Source: Vandiemenella viatica
Lineage: Eukaryota; Arthropoda; Insecta; Orthoptera; Morabidae
Assembly: GCA_031002005.1 (NCBI GenBank)
Contig: CM061919.1
Coordinates: 169,863,121 to 169,927,120, forward strand
Direction: 5' to 3'
Length of the DNA: 64,000 nt
Shown piece by piece: positions 23,525 through 33,989 of this stretch. Made by a program: the position numbers and the translations under genes. The notes under the pieces were generated by a model that ran no database searches, had not been told where the DNA came from, and worked only from the letters and a program-made list of their open reading frames with translations. Positions within the stretch are counted from its first letter, which is position 1. Each line of letters starts with the position of its first letter.

Positions 23525-24603
23525 TTTTTAATTTAACTCTTTCGTTGTTTGAACTAATTTGTTCGTCATATCCCCCGGTATTTTATTTATGGCCCTGACA
23601 TCCCATAAGAAAAAATTTGCTCTCTCCTTTGTACCTAAAACCAAGAGCCAATCGTCTATGCCTTTACAACTGCTACTCCTAAATCCTCTATCCACACCTA
23701 TACAAGTCTCATCAGTCATCAGAATATGCACCTTATACACTCCCAGCACTCTCTTAACCCATCTCCTATCTTTCAATAACCCCCAACACAGCTCCTGTAT
23801 CACTTCAGTTACCGACTGTGTTCTACTTTAATTTCCTCAACTAAATATAGCTGCCCTCCTTTGCATACTCTTGACCTCCTCTATTTGACACCCCCAAGGC
23901 GTGTCCCATACTACTTCACCATACTCAAGCAACGGCCTGACAATAATTTTGTTGCCCAGTTTTCTCCTCTTCCTGGTACATCCCCTCGTCAACTGCTCTA
24001 CTAAATAAAGTACTTCGTATCCTTTCCTTAACGTTTGCCCAATGTATCCTGCCCCATTGATACGTCAAGACAATAACACTTTATGGCTTCAACCAGTAAT
24101 TCTTCTTGCACCTTGCAATTGAACAAAATCTTAATTTTTTTATCGACTGTTTTACAAATGTTTATATTTTTTGCTGACCTACGCATCCAGATACCTTGTG
24201 CAGATCATGATGTGCTTGTTCATAATCCTTTGTCGTATTGACTCTTTTTTTAAAAAAAATTGCTTAACGTCTCTTAACAGCGAGGTCTTTAGAGACGGGA
24301 AAGGATGGGGGGCAAGGAATGGGAAGGATTTCGGCCATGGCCTTTTGAAGGAAGCATCCCGGCATTTGCCTGGAGTGATTTGGGAAACCATGGAAAACCC
24401 AAATCTGGATGCCCGGACGGGGATTCGAACCGCCGTCCTCCCGAACGCGAAGCCAGAGCGCTAACCGTTACACCACCACGCTCGGTGGTATTGACACTAT
24501 TACATAGCATTACATCATCTGCAAACGACCTAACTTCTGACTGCAGAGCTACAACATTGTTAGAAGTACAATATCCCAGATCTATTACTGCGTCCTCACC
24601 ATG
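23525..24603 (-). pseudogene. LINE reverse transcriptase relic (CR1/Jockey-like), split by a SINE
   Basis: On the minus strand the palm motif Phe-Ala-Asp-Asp (motif C of reverse transcriptases) lies at 24514-24525. It is followed by Asn-Ser-Val-Asn-Thr, then the SINE at 24243-24487, and then the frame resumes with a Lys-Asp-Tyr-Glu-Gln stretch. Further on come Pro-Leu-Leu-Glu-Tyr-Gly-Glu-Val-Val-Trp and Met-Gln-Arg-Arg-Ala, a conserved C-terminal block of CR1/Jockey-type polymerases. The last open piece is 23528-23803 and includes Val-Thr-Glu-Val-Ile-Gln-Glu-Leu before its start. Several stops remain after the SINE is discounted. The N-terminal endonuclease is absent. Confidence 0.78.
24243..24487 (-). 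mobile_element. SINE-A, full length, tail I, nested in a LINE
   Basis: Minus-strand copy with head accgagcgtggtggtgtaac, B box ggttcgaatccccg, core and tail ttaagagacgttaagcaa, followed by a T run and then an A run. Flanks share gtattgac at 24235-24242 and 24488-24495. It splits the LINE reverse transcriptase just after motif C. Confidence 0.92.
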
Positions 24604-25261
24604 AATCTGTTCGATTTACTTTCATCTTAAATACTACTGTTGATGGTGTGCACAATGCTAATTCCAAACTCATTTTTATCGACTGTAGTACATACAGACA
24701 TACTGCAAACGTTGGCTCGGGTCTCACAGTCTTGCCAACCACGTGGTGCCAGGAATGTCAACAATAGAATCGCCGGCATTGCTACAGAGCTGCGAATCTT
24801 ACCGGTTGTGTTGTCATATGTTAGCCGAAATCTTTCTTCTCGGCACGGAAGAAAAGTGCGTGGGAGCTGACGAGGCTGTTGTGCGCCTGCAGGAGAAACG
24901 AGTAGCTATTACACAACCAGCGGAGCAGTGTTGTGACACGAGTGAGTAACGACTGCTGTGTGTAGACCTCGGAGAATGATACACTTCCTTGATATTCAGA
25001 TTCGTAGAAAGTATCTTGGAAATATAACGATGTATAAGCAAAACGATCGTCATGAGTTATGTAAACTAGTATAACGCTAACCTTGATCACTATGAAGCCA
25101 TGTGCATCATCCTGTGACGTCACGCTTCCCTACTAACAACAGTCAGAGATATTGTTCGACGTTATGCGCGTTATTTAATAACAGTTCTGTTTAGCTTATA
25201 ATCTGCGAAGAAATGAATTGTTAAACTGCTGAAACAAAAGTATGTATTTCGTTTAAATCGA
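24604..25261. other. No gene seen
   Basis: Short overlapping open frames at 24640-25123 on both strands have no recognisable domain. Part of it may be the upstream end of the LINE relic, too decayed to read. Confidence 0.45.
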
Positions 25262-26870
25262 TATATTAATTATTAGTTGCTTTTATTTAATATTTTCTCG
25301 ATGATGATGTTTTCGTTAAATTCTTTTCCCAAAGAGATATAAGATAAAGGTTTTAATTTTTGATTAGAAAAAGTTTCGATTAGGTTGAAAATTAGCCTAT
25401 ATCAGTATGACAATCAGCATTTGACGTTATAGCAGAGGATAAGAGCAATTTAAGTTTTTTTTTTTATTGTTTTCATGTGCGCCACGTTACTTCTTTCGAA
25501 TGAAAGTAGTTCCACATTGTAATGTCTCCCTTTCTTGGTTAACAAGAATGGTTTATACAGATATTACTGGGTGGTTTCTGTGATCTAAAGTTAGTCAGAG
25601 TGGGCGCCAGGTTTTCAGCATAGTTTCATATCTTAAAGAAAAGCGCCTGCCGAAGCCAAAAAAATTATTGACCACAGATTCCACACTACGAGCTCTAATT
25701 AATTCAATAACGCAGGGATAGAGGGTGATATAAAATATAGTTCACAATAAAAAGTTACTTTTAATCACAATCTGGTCAGTGAAAATTACTGCTCAGAGAA
25801 AGAATGTTTTGTGGATTTAAATTTGTGCAAGAGAGTTATCTCAGGGGGTTTACTGGGCTGAACGGGATTGCAAGTGTCTCTTCCTTTCTTGGTGGCTAAT
25901 TACCCAAGATAGTGTGTTGCAGTAGGATCGAGATGCAGAGCGCCTTCTGGTCGTCAGGCGACGGCGCTGCTAGCCTGGTGATGTCCGTCCGTCGCGGCTG
26001 ATGCCGTCGATCGCAATCCCTTCTCTCCGCGTCGCTTCTCCACACCAGAATTCCTCACACCTCTTCAGCCAATGACAGCCAAAAACGCTCGGCCACTCGC
26101 CTTTTGGTGGCCGCCCTCGGAATAAACAAAGTTAAACAGAACGGAGATCATACCACGTTTTTATCACACGTGCTGGCAGTTTCTTGCGTGGCATCCTCCC
26201 GTCCTTGTTCCAACACGACATTTCTCATCCCAAGACGCAGCCCTCAGTGGTCTAGCAAAAAAATACACACCACATTGCCTGGCTTTCTGCCCCGCGTATT
26301 TCGCCCAGAGGTCTCACAGGACATCACAACATTGATCGCGATCTATGCGGCCTAGACCACGACTAGAACCAATGTTAAGATTTATTTTTAATATTCATTG
26401 AATTCAGTGAATCTTTATTTCAGCCATATGAAACTGTGTCAGCTGTTCAAATGTTGCAATATGGATCCGAATCATGAAAAAAAAGAAAAATGTAAAAACT
26501 CGTGAAGATTCTGGGTCAAGTGTATATCGCGATGAATGATGTCACTAACATTCTGTATAGTGAATGTATTAATTCGTGTGTGAATGAAGCTTTGATTTTC
26601 TAGAGGCAGTATTAGCAGAGTTTGTGGCTATATACAGGTTGAAATGCAACCTGGACCAGGATGACAACTGGGATTTTTTGCTGCAGTGCAGCGTCAGTCA
26701 CTAGGAGTCGTATTGAGAGCAATTTTATACCAATTCAGGATTAAATTGAAACTTTTTGCCCCAGCGTAAGGCACTAGAAATTGTATTGGGCGTTATTTTA
26801 TAACAATTAAGCAATTGGAAACAAAAGAATTACAATAAATCCGTTCAACCCGTCATTTTTGACGGGTTTT
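25262..26870 (+). repeat. Dispersed repeat R, copy 1 (contains a solo LTR)
   Basis: Two flanking blocks, 25262-25517 and 26329-26870, align with a single continuous segment at 43690-44500. Examples are gttagttgctttta, gaatgaaagtagttccaca, gcggcctagaccacg, tgttaagatttatttttaat, aggatgacaactgg and gggcgttattttataacaat. The interruption at 25518-26328 is explained by an LTR insertion. No coding frame was seen in R. An extra segment at about 26458-26600 is not shared. Confidence 0.7.
25518..26328 (+). mobile_element. Probable solo LTR, 811 bp
   Basis: It starts TGTAATGTC and ends GACATCACA, an imperfect 9-bp inverted repeat beginning TG and ending CA as in LTR retrotransposons. It is flanked by the 4-bp duplication acat (25514-25517 and 26329-26332). 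A TATA-like gatataaaatata lies at 25727-25739 and an aataaa signal at 26121-26126, in the order expected for U3-R-U5. The related locus at 43950 lacks this segment. No second LTR or internal pol is visible. The strand is inferred from the TATA/polyA order. Confidence 0.72.
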
Positions 26871-27188
26871 GAGGCTAGTAAATATATAATAAACTGTCAT
26901 CTGCGACAGATTCATCCACTAGTCCCTAGGGGCACGTGTGCGGTATGTATATTTTGGGTATTCAAGCAGTAATATTAGCGGAGATCTGTGGATATGTTAA
27001 AATGCAACTTAGACCAGAATAATTTGTTAAAATGTACGCTCTAGCCTCACATTTCGCAGACATAAAGAATAAACGACAACTTTGTTAAGGTGCTCATCAT
27101 CTATTTACCACATCAGTTTTTCGCTAACGTGTTTTGCATTGTTCTGTTCGCTAAATGTGTTCTTCTGAGGGAAACATCTTCAATCTAA

Positions 27189-27424
27189 CACCGGGCGAGG
27201 TGGTGTAACGGTTAGCGTTCTGGCCTCGCATTCGGGAGGACGGCGGTTCGAATCCCCGTCCGGGCATCCAGATTTGGGTTTTCCATGGTTTCCCAAATCA
27301 CTCCAGGCAAATGCCGGGATGCTTCCTTCAAAAGGCCATGGTCGTTCCTTGTCCCCCATCCTTTCCCGTCTCTAAAGACCTAACTGTTAGAGAGACGTTA
27401 AGCAGATAAAATTTTTTAAAAAAA
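27189..27424 (+). mobile_element. SINE-A, full length, tail I
   Basis: Head caccgggcgaggtggtgtaa, standard B box and core, with about 14 bp deleted after aaaaggccatgg, and tail gagagacgttaagcagat followed by T and A runs. A perfect 9-bp duplication tcaatctaa lies at 27180-27188 and 27425-27433. Confidence 0.95.
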
Positions 27425-27433
27425 TCAATCTAA

Positions 27434-28036
27434 TCGCCGGAATTGGACGTTTTGCCTGCAAACTACTAACAGAATTTAAAAGTTGCAATATTCATATATA
27501 CAACTCAAAAATAAAAAAGTTGACGACAATACTTAAATAATCCAAAGATCAAAACTGGAAGACCTTTGTTACGAAAAATCAAAGAATAATCTAATAATTT
27601 TTTTATAAAACTGTTTTGTTATGCCACAAACCACGAATAAGTATAATGGAAAAAATTTGTGTAACGTTTATTTACGAATATTTACGCTTTAATGCAGTGT
27701 GCGACCTCTGAATTGTATTAAGAATCTTTGGTGCATATCTTTTGGGGCTAGCAAAATTTTATCATTTCTTGCTCCGGTGCCCGTTCTTAAGACACACCGC
27801 AGATAAGTTAGATCCCAACCTTTCGAATTGTTAAGACCCAATCCATACCGGTTCTGTGGTTTTCGTGTCACACAAGAAGAAATCCCTAAAGAAACGTTCG
27901 CTTACAGATTTGTATATGAATTGAAGTGATACGTAATTTTATCTTCAATGAAACCCTTCTTCCGCAGATTTAGTTTTAGCGCTAACATAACGCTTCTTGA
28001 TAAGTGCTGTTATAAATTGGTGTTATTTCGCTGCAG
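27434..28036. other. No gene seen
   Basis: AT-rich. A gttcgcttacagatttgtat block near 27896 recalls the end of repeat X. Nothing else is recognised. Confidence 0.45.
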
Positions 28037-28156
28037 GTGCAGAGCATTGTTCGGCAGACAAGTGAAGTGCAGAGTAATGATGTGGGTGTAGAAAATAATA
28101 CTCAGCCTGCTGAGGCGCTTGGAACCGCCACCGTGTTCTCAGAAGCCGGGCAATGA
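28037..28156 (+). CDS. Possible 3'-terminal exon, 39 codons
   Basis: A tttcgctgcag sequence at 28026-28036 resembles a splice acceptor. It is followed by 39 open codons and a TGA at 28154-28156. The composition is protein-like (Gln, Ser, Glu, Val and Ala rich, GC-richer than the flanks), while just upstream the same frame is closed. I do not recognise the product. There is no matching donor or upstream exon in view, so this is speculative. It could equally be part of an unrecognised transposon. Confidence 0.2.
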   Translation: MQSIVRQTSEVQSNDVGVENNTQPAEALGTATVFSEAGQ

Positions 28157-29297
28157 ATTCCCAGTCGGCGACAGTAGGTACCGTCTGGTCCGACAGCCAG
28201 ACAGATACAAATTGTACCGGCCAGGGTCGGTGACCACATCAGACGTCTGCACATTCGGGGACTCTCCTCCGAACACACGTGGACATACAAATAGTTGCGC
28301 ATACACACCACAATGAAGTATGAATGGCGTCTTGATTCAGTGGCTGGCGCTAGTTACGCTAATCTCATAACAGGGAAGTTACAGGTTAAAATCTAGCCTT
28401 CATCATGTATAGTTTATTCAAGTTTTGTTCGTTGAATGTTGTGTGAAATATATAACAAAATCTGAGAGACTCAGTTAACAATATAAAAGAAACGAACGTT
28501 TAAAATTATTTATATTAAAATTGTCCCAAGTGATTATTATAGCTACGTTAGAGATACATCTCTATACATCTGTTAAGTCTCCATAACATACTGATAATTT
28601 AAGTACACGCAAAGCATTTCTTAAAATTCTATCACATTGTATGAAGACAGCTCGATTGGTAGAGCAACTGAGTAGCAACTTTATAACCGAGCTCCAAATT
28701 TAGAGGAAATCGAAGTCCCCCCCCCCCCTGATGCAAACGGTACCTCAGACCTTAACCTGCTTCACTGGGTGTGGTGAATTCTCGGGATATAAAGCAGGTT
28801 ATCTCTGTTCTAGTGTCGATATCTTGACAGAGATTTCAGATTTCTTTCTCCTTCAGTGCCTGTCAGTAAAACTTAACGGCCTAAATTGCAACGACCTTTA
28901 CCAATACTGTATGTGAAGTTTAAACTCTGTTCAAGACTGGTGCAGAATTCAAATCCTTCACTCGAGTGAAACAATTTCCCATAATCTTCTAGGCGTACAC
29001 GTACACGGGAAAGACAAGAAATACCGATTTGCATATACATTCAAGTGCTTGGCTATTTCATTGACATGGTGCATAAAAAGATCAGATATCCTCCTGATAT
29101 CATAAATCAGATATCATAAAAAGAAGAGGGATTCTAGAAGCTTTAGAGAGCTTTGCGGAAGAAACTATGCGCTGTTTTCATAGCAGTGTAGCACGCACAC
29201 TGCAACTGATCAATGTATACTAAAAATATTACTAAGACACTTCGATAAATATGCAATTACCTTCTAAGCTTGTGAATCCTTCTCTAACGTTTGAACC
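28157..29297. other. No gene seen
   Basis: It contains a tRNA A-box-like attggtagagcaactgag near 28654 without a convincing tRNA fold, and a C12 run at 28717-28728. No gene is recognised. Confidence 0.5.
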
Positions 29298-29305
29298 CTC
29301 TAAAC

Positions 29306-29723
29306 CAGGGGTGGCCAACCCAAATGATCTTGTGGGTCACTTTGGAAATGCATCATAAATCCGCGGGCCGCACATAAAATTATATATCCCCATATCAGAT
29401 TTAGACCCAGTATAGACATTTTTTGGAGTGAAAAATTGAAACATGATGATTTATTATTATTGTGTTTACTATTATTCTTACACGTAGACATAGATAAATT
29501 AACAATAATTATATTAAACGCACATTTAAAAAAAATATATATAACACTAAAAATGATATGTAAATATAAATTTTGAAACTATGGAAATGTATTTTTTAAC
29601 ACATTGGTTTTCACTAATTTTCACATTATAAAACAAATATATTTTGTAAAAGTGTGATGAATCTGGCGGTCCGGAAAAATATTCAAGGCAGGCCGCATGA
29701 GGGCCGCGGGTTGGCCGCCCCTG
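29306..29723 (+). mobile_element. Complete non-autonomous hAT MITE, 418 bp
   Basis: The terminal repeats are caggggtggccaaccc and, on the other strand, caggggcggccaaccc (one difference). The element is flanked by a perfect 8-bp duplication ctctaaac at 29298-29305 and 29724-29731. The interior is AT-rich and non-coding, with short GC-rich subterminal pieces (gcgggccgcac, gggccgcggg). The right third is shared with positions 1-114 of this window. Confidence 0.94.
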
Positions 29724-29771
29724 CTCTAAACTGAATGAATTAGAAAAGCAGATGAAATACCTAACTTGTGA

Positions 29772-29988
29772 TAATTCCTTTACGACTTTACACCTCTTTA
29801 TCGTCGAGGTCATTAGAAGTGGGAAAGGACTGGGAGCAAGAAACGGGAAGGAATTTTGAAGGCACCGCATTCGCCTATAGTGATTTGGGTAAACCGTGAA
29901 TAACCGAAATTTGAATGGCTGGACGAGCTTTCGTACCCGCGTCCTCCCGAATGAAAGGCCCGAACGTTGTTGCTCACCCATCAGGCTC
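29772..29988 (-). mobile_element. SINE-A, decayed, tail II
   Basis: Minus-strand copy with head remnant gcctttcattcgggaggacg, a diverged core (ttattcacggtttaccc), and tail gataaagaggtgtaaagtcg. Confidence 0.8.
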
Positions 29989-30082
29989 TGTCAACTGTGA
30001 TGTTACTTACGCAGAAATCAATTTCAAACTTTTAGATAAGAATTATCGTAGACTCCGCAGTGGTCTTTATATTTTGTTTGTT

Positions 30083-30268
30083 AACGCTTTTCTTCTTGTA
30101 CGTCGAGATCATTAGAGATATGAACTGGAAAACGAAAGGGAATTCTCGATCGTGATCATCAACGAAGAATCCTACCGGTCGGCTGAAGTGATTTCAGCGA
30201 AATATAGAAACAAAATTCAGGATAACCGGACCGGCCATCGAACCTGTACTCTCATGAATGGCCCATTC
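30083..30268 (-). mobile_element. SINE-A, strongly decayed
   Basis: Minus-strand remnant keeping a tRNA-head fragment (tacaggttcgatggcc), gaaatcacttcagcc and a tail end with aatgatctcgacgtac. Confidence 0.6.
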
Positions 30269-30333
30269 ATCTTAAATTGCACAGTTTAAAAATTTAAAGT
30301 TCTCTCTCACCAATCCTCAAAAAATGAAAGAAA

Positions 30334-30880
30334 ATTTTAAAATAACGTGGACAAAATGACATGGTAGATCAGTCGTACAATAAGAATCAAAAATAGCATA
30401 GGAACAGAGGGTCGCAACTGCGATCTGGAGTCGCTACAGGGCGTCTAAAATAATACTGACACAAAGGGAGGAAACAAAACCATTACAGATCATTTTATTG
30501 ATAATTACTCACTCACATGCGACTTAATGCAAGCCAAATGTTGAGCCTATAGCAGATGCTAAAAGTTTTTGCTAGATGCATCGAGACAAGCCCAGCATTT
30601 CCGTTGCATGGAACGGCGCACCTTCTCAAAGATACCAGATGTATCTCGAACACATCCGGCTGCCGCAACTATTCTTCCTACCAAGTCTTCCGGCGTTTCA
30701 ACAAGTGTTTCATACACAAGTCCTTTTAAAAATCCCCACAAGAAAAAACCCAAGGGACCGTGTTTGTATCGCAGCGCCCTCTACAGACGTTTACGATCTC
30801 TGTTTCTATGCGATTTTTGGTCCTTATTGTATGACAGATCTACCATGTAATTTTGTCCACGTTTTTTTTAATCACCCTGG
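30334..30880 (-). mobile_element. IS630/mariner-like deletion derivative with long inverted repeats
   Basis: Left arm 30334-30410 and right arm 30799-30880 are inverted copies of about 80 bp. They share acgtggacaaaat, acatggtagatc, tacaataag and a diverged atagcatagg/atcgcatag block. The right end is cagggtgatt read inward; the matching left terminus has decayed. Between the arms the minus strand encodes a transposase C-terminus. The element is defective. Confidence 0.78.
30548..30760 (-). pseudogene. IS630-like transposase C-terminal remnant
   Basis: The minus-strand frame contains Phe-Leu-Trp-Gly-Phe-Leu-Lys-Gly-Leu-Val-Tyr, then Val-Glu-Thr-Pro-Glu-Asp-Leu, Arg-Ile-Val-Ala-Ala-Ala, and near the end Met-Gln-Arg-Lys-Cys. 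This is the stretch after the catalytic Glu in insect IS630-like transposases, which continues to a short His/Phe-rich end. The catalytic core is missing. The remnant lies inside the inverted-repeat element at 30334-30880. Confidence 0.75.
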
Positions 30881-30957
30881 ATATACTCCGCATGCAACAT
30901 AAAATTTAATTTCCGTACCTGGGCATTTAGGCGGCCACCTGTTTGAATAGGTAAATG

Positions 30958-31115
30958 AACCAGTGCCCGGCTATCCAGATTTCAGTTTCTCAGATTTCCT
31001 GAAACTACTTCAGAAGAATGTTGGTATTATCGCTTCATTAAGGCAATGGCTTATTTCCTTATCTTTCCTTGCAAAAATTCTCTACCATCTCTTATGATTT
31101 TATGCAACTAGTCGT
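30958..31115 (+). mobile_element. SINE-A, strongly decayed
   Basis: It keeps cggctatccagatttcagtt, tttcctgaaactacttcaga, aatgttgg, ttaaggcaatggc and a weak 3' end. The head and tail cannot be read safely. Confidence 0.6.
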
Positions 31116-31149
31116 GAGGAAACAGTGAAAAGAAGAAGAAAAAATAATC

Positions 31150-31225
31150 AAGCTAGAGCCACTGACTGAGGTTTGGATGATCGAGGTTCAATCCCCAACA
31201 AAGCCGAACATGTTTTCTACAAACT
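31150..31225 (+). repeat. tRNA-like B-box sequence
   Basis: The segment contains gaggttcaatccccaaca, a B-box match, after a weak A-box-like stretch. It does not continue into the SINE-A core. It is a possible decayed head of another tRNA-derived SINE. Confidence 0.3.
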
Positions 31226-31519
31226 AAATGACAGTAACTGAGCCTGCTTCAAAATAACCTTCAGGGAAGAAACTCCTTGGGAGCATATATATATATAAAT
31301 CCAGCTTTCGGGCTTTGGAGCCATATATCTAGCAAAAACTGTTCTCATTGGTTTCTAAAGTGTACTAATAATTCTTTCAACTGAGTAATGTTTCCCAATA
31401 CAGATATCACAGGGATTCCTTCAGCTATCTGAAAGGTTTGATTTAAGTTTTACGTATATTTTTACGTACTATAATCTCAGAAAACTGAAGAAATAAAAAA
31501 CAAAACTTGCGAAGAAAAC
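31226..31519. other. No gene seen
   Basis: AT-rich with a short TA repeat near 31286-31298. Confidence 0.5.
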
Positions 31520-31850
31520 AGTTATATTAACAGAATCCAGAGAGCGTACACTTTATCTTTGATATAGATTGATCTTTGGTCGGTAGCTGATCGGATTACG
31601 AAAGTAGTGTTTATCTTTGAGATAGTGTGTTCTTTGGCTCCTATTTGTTCAGGTAACGAACAAATTATCACTTATTGTCCCATCCAGCGTTCATGTAGCG
31701 TCATAAGACATACTACAGTTTTTAAGTTGTATCCTCAGCTTTCGAACTGTGAAAGCCCCATCCAGATCAGCTCGTTTTTGCGTGATACCTTGATAAAGAT
31801 ATCCCTGGAAAAAGGCCGCTTACAGATTAATGTACATAGTGATAAGTGAA
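31520..31850 (+). repeat. Unclassified dispersed repeat X, copy 2
   Basis: Diverged relative of 21375-21690 in the same orientation, ending in the shared ccgcttacagatt block. Internal tandem similarity around tttgatatagattgatctttgg and tttgagatagtgtgttcttt suggests a small internal duplication. Confidence 0.35.
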
Positions 31851-32486
31851 GTTCAGATGTAGATTAACATCGGGACTAGATTGCTTCATTGGAATTAATC
31901 AAAAAATACTGTATTACCCTCCAATCGCGAAGCTGCTGACTTGTGAGTGGTCGTACTGGCTCACCAGAGTCCTTGTAGTGTGGACAGCGCGATCAGTGCT
32001 CCCGTCAGCTTTACGAGGCGATGTCAGATTTACGCCGGCAGTCTCGCACGGCAAATTTACGACACGCAAGCCATAGCGCGAAACACGCTCCGCTCTGTAG
32101 TTCCCGTTACAAAATGCAAATGTAATGCAGCAACTCTGGGAGCCAGCGGGAATTCGTCGCCACATGAGACCACCTGTTGCTTCCTTCCGACTTGAAACGC
32201 CGAGCGACCTCGTTCTAGAAACGGCGCATCATCACAGCGAGGCGTCCAGACATGCACTGCACAGGGTAAAAAGTGAATTGTACTGAGAAAGATTGCTCAG
32301 TCTTTCGTATACGGTAGGTCGAAGGTTCAAACACCAGTATTACAATTAGCTTGAGATTACTGTTTTCTGCACAGTCGAATGGGATGACCTACATCCAAAT
32401 TACGATGGAACCCATGGTTTTTCCTCGAAACTGAACGTCTGAAACCACTTTACACTCCTGCTCTAACTGTATTCTACATTATCTAC
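31851..32486. other. No gene seen
   Basis: GC-richer around 31960-32240, with short opposing open frames and no recognised domain. A weak B-box-like gaaggttcaaacacc lies near 32322. Confidence 0.45.
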
Positions 32487-32569
32487 CGAAAGTTAATTGG
32501 GCACCAGTACACAATGTTTGCTTGGTGGTTGTCATCACGTTAGAATCTCGTATGACCAGCTTTTGCAGC

Positions 32570-33430
32570 TATAACAGCAGCCAACCTGTCTGGTATGCTC
32601 TCTACGTTTGTTTGCAGGACATCCACAGGGATTTGTCGCCATTCCTCTTACAATATTTCATGAGATGAGCAATGGATTTAAGCCGCTCATGACGAGGCCT
32701 CACGAGGCGATCCAATTCATCCCGATGATGTTTTATAAGGCTTGAGGTGGGGGTTCTGGGCGGGCCAGTCCATTCGGCGAACATTGACCACTGCACAGAA
32801 GCCCTTAAAACATGGCGCCTAGCATCCGTAAAAATGCTACAATGTTGGAAGCATTTCATTACACAGAATGTTACAATAGGCCTTTGTGTTAATGCTACCA
32901 TCATCACATCACCACCACCGAATTTCCTAACTGGCGCAACACTCCTACAGAAGCCGTTCCTCGAGTAGACACATCCATCAGACTGTAATAATGTAAACCT
33001 GACCTCATCACTCCACAGAACCGATTTCAACTGCTCAAAACACCACCCGATTCGGCGAGCTTTGTTGTTTGTAGTGATGTGGGGCCTATGCTGCTCTTCT
33101 GAAATATCCAAGTCGGTAGACCTTTGTACGCAATGTTTCATTGGAAACCGATATTCCTATTGGTGCACGGAACTCCTGTCGGATGGTAGTCATGGATTGT
33201 GTCCTATTTTTGACAATTTCACGTTCCGGGGTTCTGCGATGTCTGTTGGTCAAAATTCAAAGTCATCCAGGACGTGGAGCATCGACACAATGCCTATCGA
33301 TCTTCCACTTGCGCAGGACGAATGTGACGAATCTGGGCCTGTAAAACTTCGATATAACAATCGCCCAGCTAGACAACCCACAATCACGCCCTTATCAAAG
33401 TCCCAAAGCTCTGTACCTCGTGCTTTCTCC
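32570..33430 (-). pseudogene. Tc1/mariner-type transposase, decayed
   Basis: The longest intact piece is 179 codons (32602-33141). It includes Val-Leu-Trp-Ser-Asp-Glu, where the Asp is the first residue of the DDE catalytic triad, and then a Gly-Gly-Gly-Asp block. A Thr-Asp-Ala-Arg-Arg-His block holds the second Asp. The third motif, usually Pro-Ile-Glu-His, reads Leu-Ile-Lys-His before Asp-Glu-Leu-Asp-Arg, so the catalytic Glu is replaced by Lys. The DNA-binding N-terminus upstream is too decayed to read. The protein would be inactive. Confidence 0.82.
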
Positions 33431-33435
33431 TGATC

Positions 33436-33588
33436 TTTTTTTTTTCTTTTGCTTATGATTTTAAGCCTCTTTGACTTCGAGGACATTAGAGGCGGGATAG
33501 GATTGGGGACAAGGAACGAGAAGCAATTCGGCCATGGCCTTTTTTTAAGGAAGCAACCCGGCATTCAGCTGGAGTGATTTGGATAAAA
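33436..33588 (-). mobile_element. SINE-A, 5'-truncated, tail II, nested in a Tc1 relic
   Basis: Minus-strand 3' portion only: ccaaatcactccagctgaat, ggccatggccgaattgcttc, gttccttgtccccaatcc and a tail with tcgaagtcaaagaggcttaa and an A run. No clear TSD. Confidence 0.85.
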
Positions 33589-33712
33589 TAAGGAAACTTC
33601 TGCTTATCAACTTGTTCTACACCAGCTTGCAGCATATGGCGACCATACTAGTCAATTGACGTACTGAATTACCTATCTTCAGAGGTTCCCAATTACTTTT
33701 TGTTATATGGTG

Positions 33713-33989
33713 TATTTAGCAATGTAAATCAAACTCTATCTCGAAAAATGGTCTGATTATGGTACTAACCACCCAACGTAAAGTGCTGTGTCGAATTGTT
33801 GAAATGTGTTAAAAAAGTTAAATAAAATTACAGTTTCCTTTACATGAAACTTCATGTCTTGCGACAGAATCCATATTTTATTTTTTTCAGAATCATTTGT
33901 TTTAGTGTCAAGGATTTGACATCACTTTAATTGTCATATTATGTATGGATTGTATTACTGCTAAACAACGTTTACGATCTCTTATTATC
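33713..33989. other. No gene seen
   Basis: AT-rich spacer, nothing recognised. Confidence 0.5.

Larger units (their letters stand above)
32487..33708 (-). mobile_element. Tc1-like transposon relic with a nested SINE
   Basis: Diverged inverted ends can be read: aagttaattgggcacc at 32490-32505 and, inverted, aaagtaattgggaacc at 33684-33699. The minus strand between them carries a decayed Tc1-type transposase. A 5'-truncated SINE-A occupies 33436-33588. Without it the element would be about 1.07 kb, a little short for the family. Confidence 0.75.
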
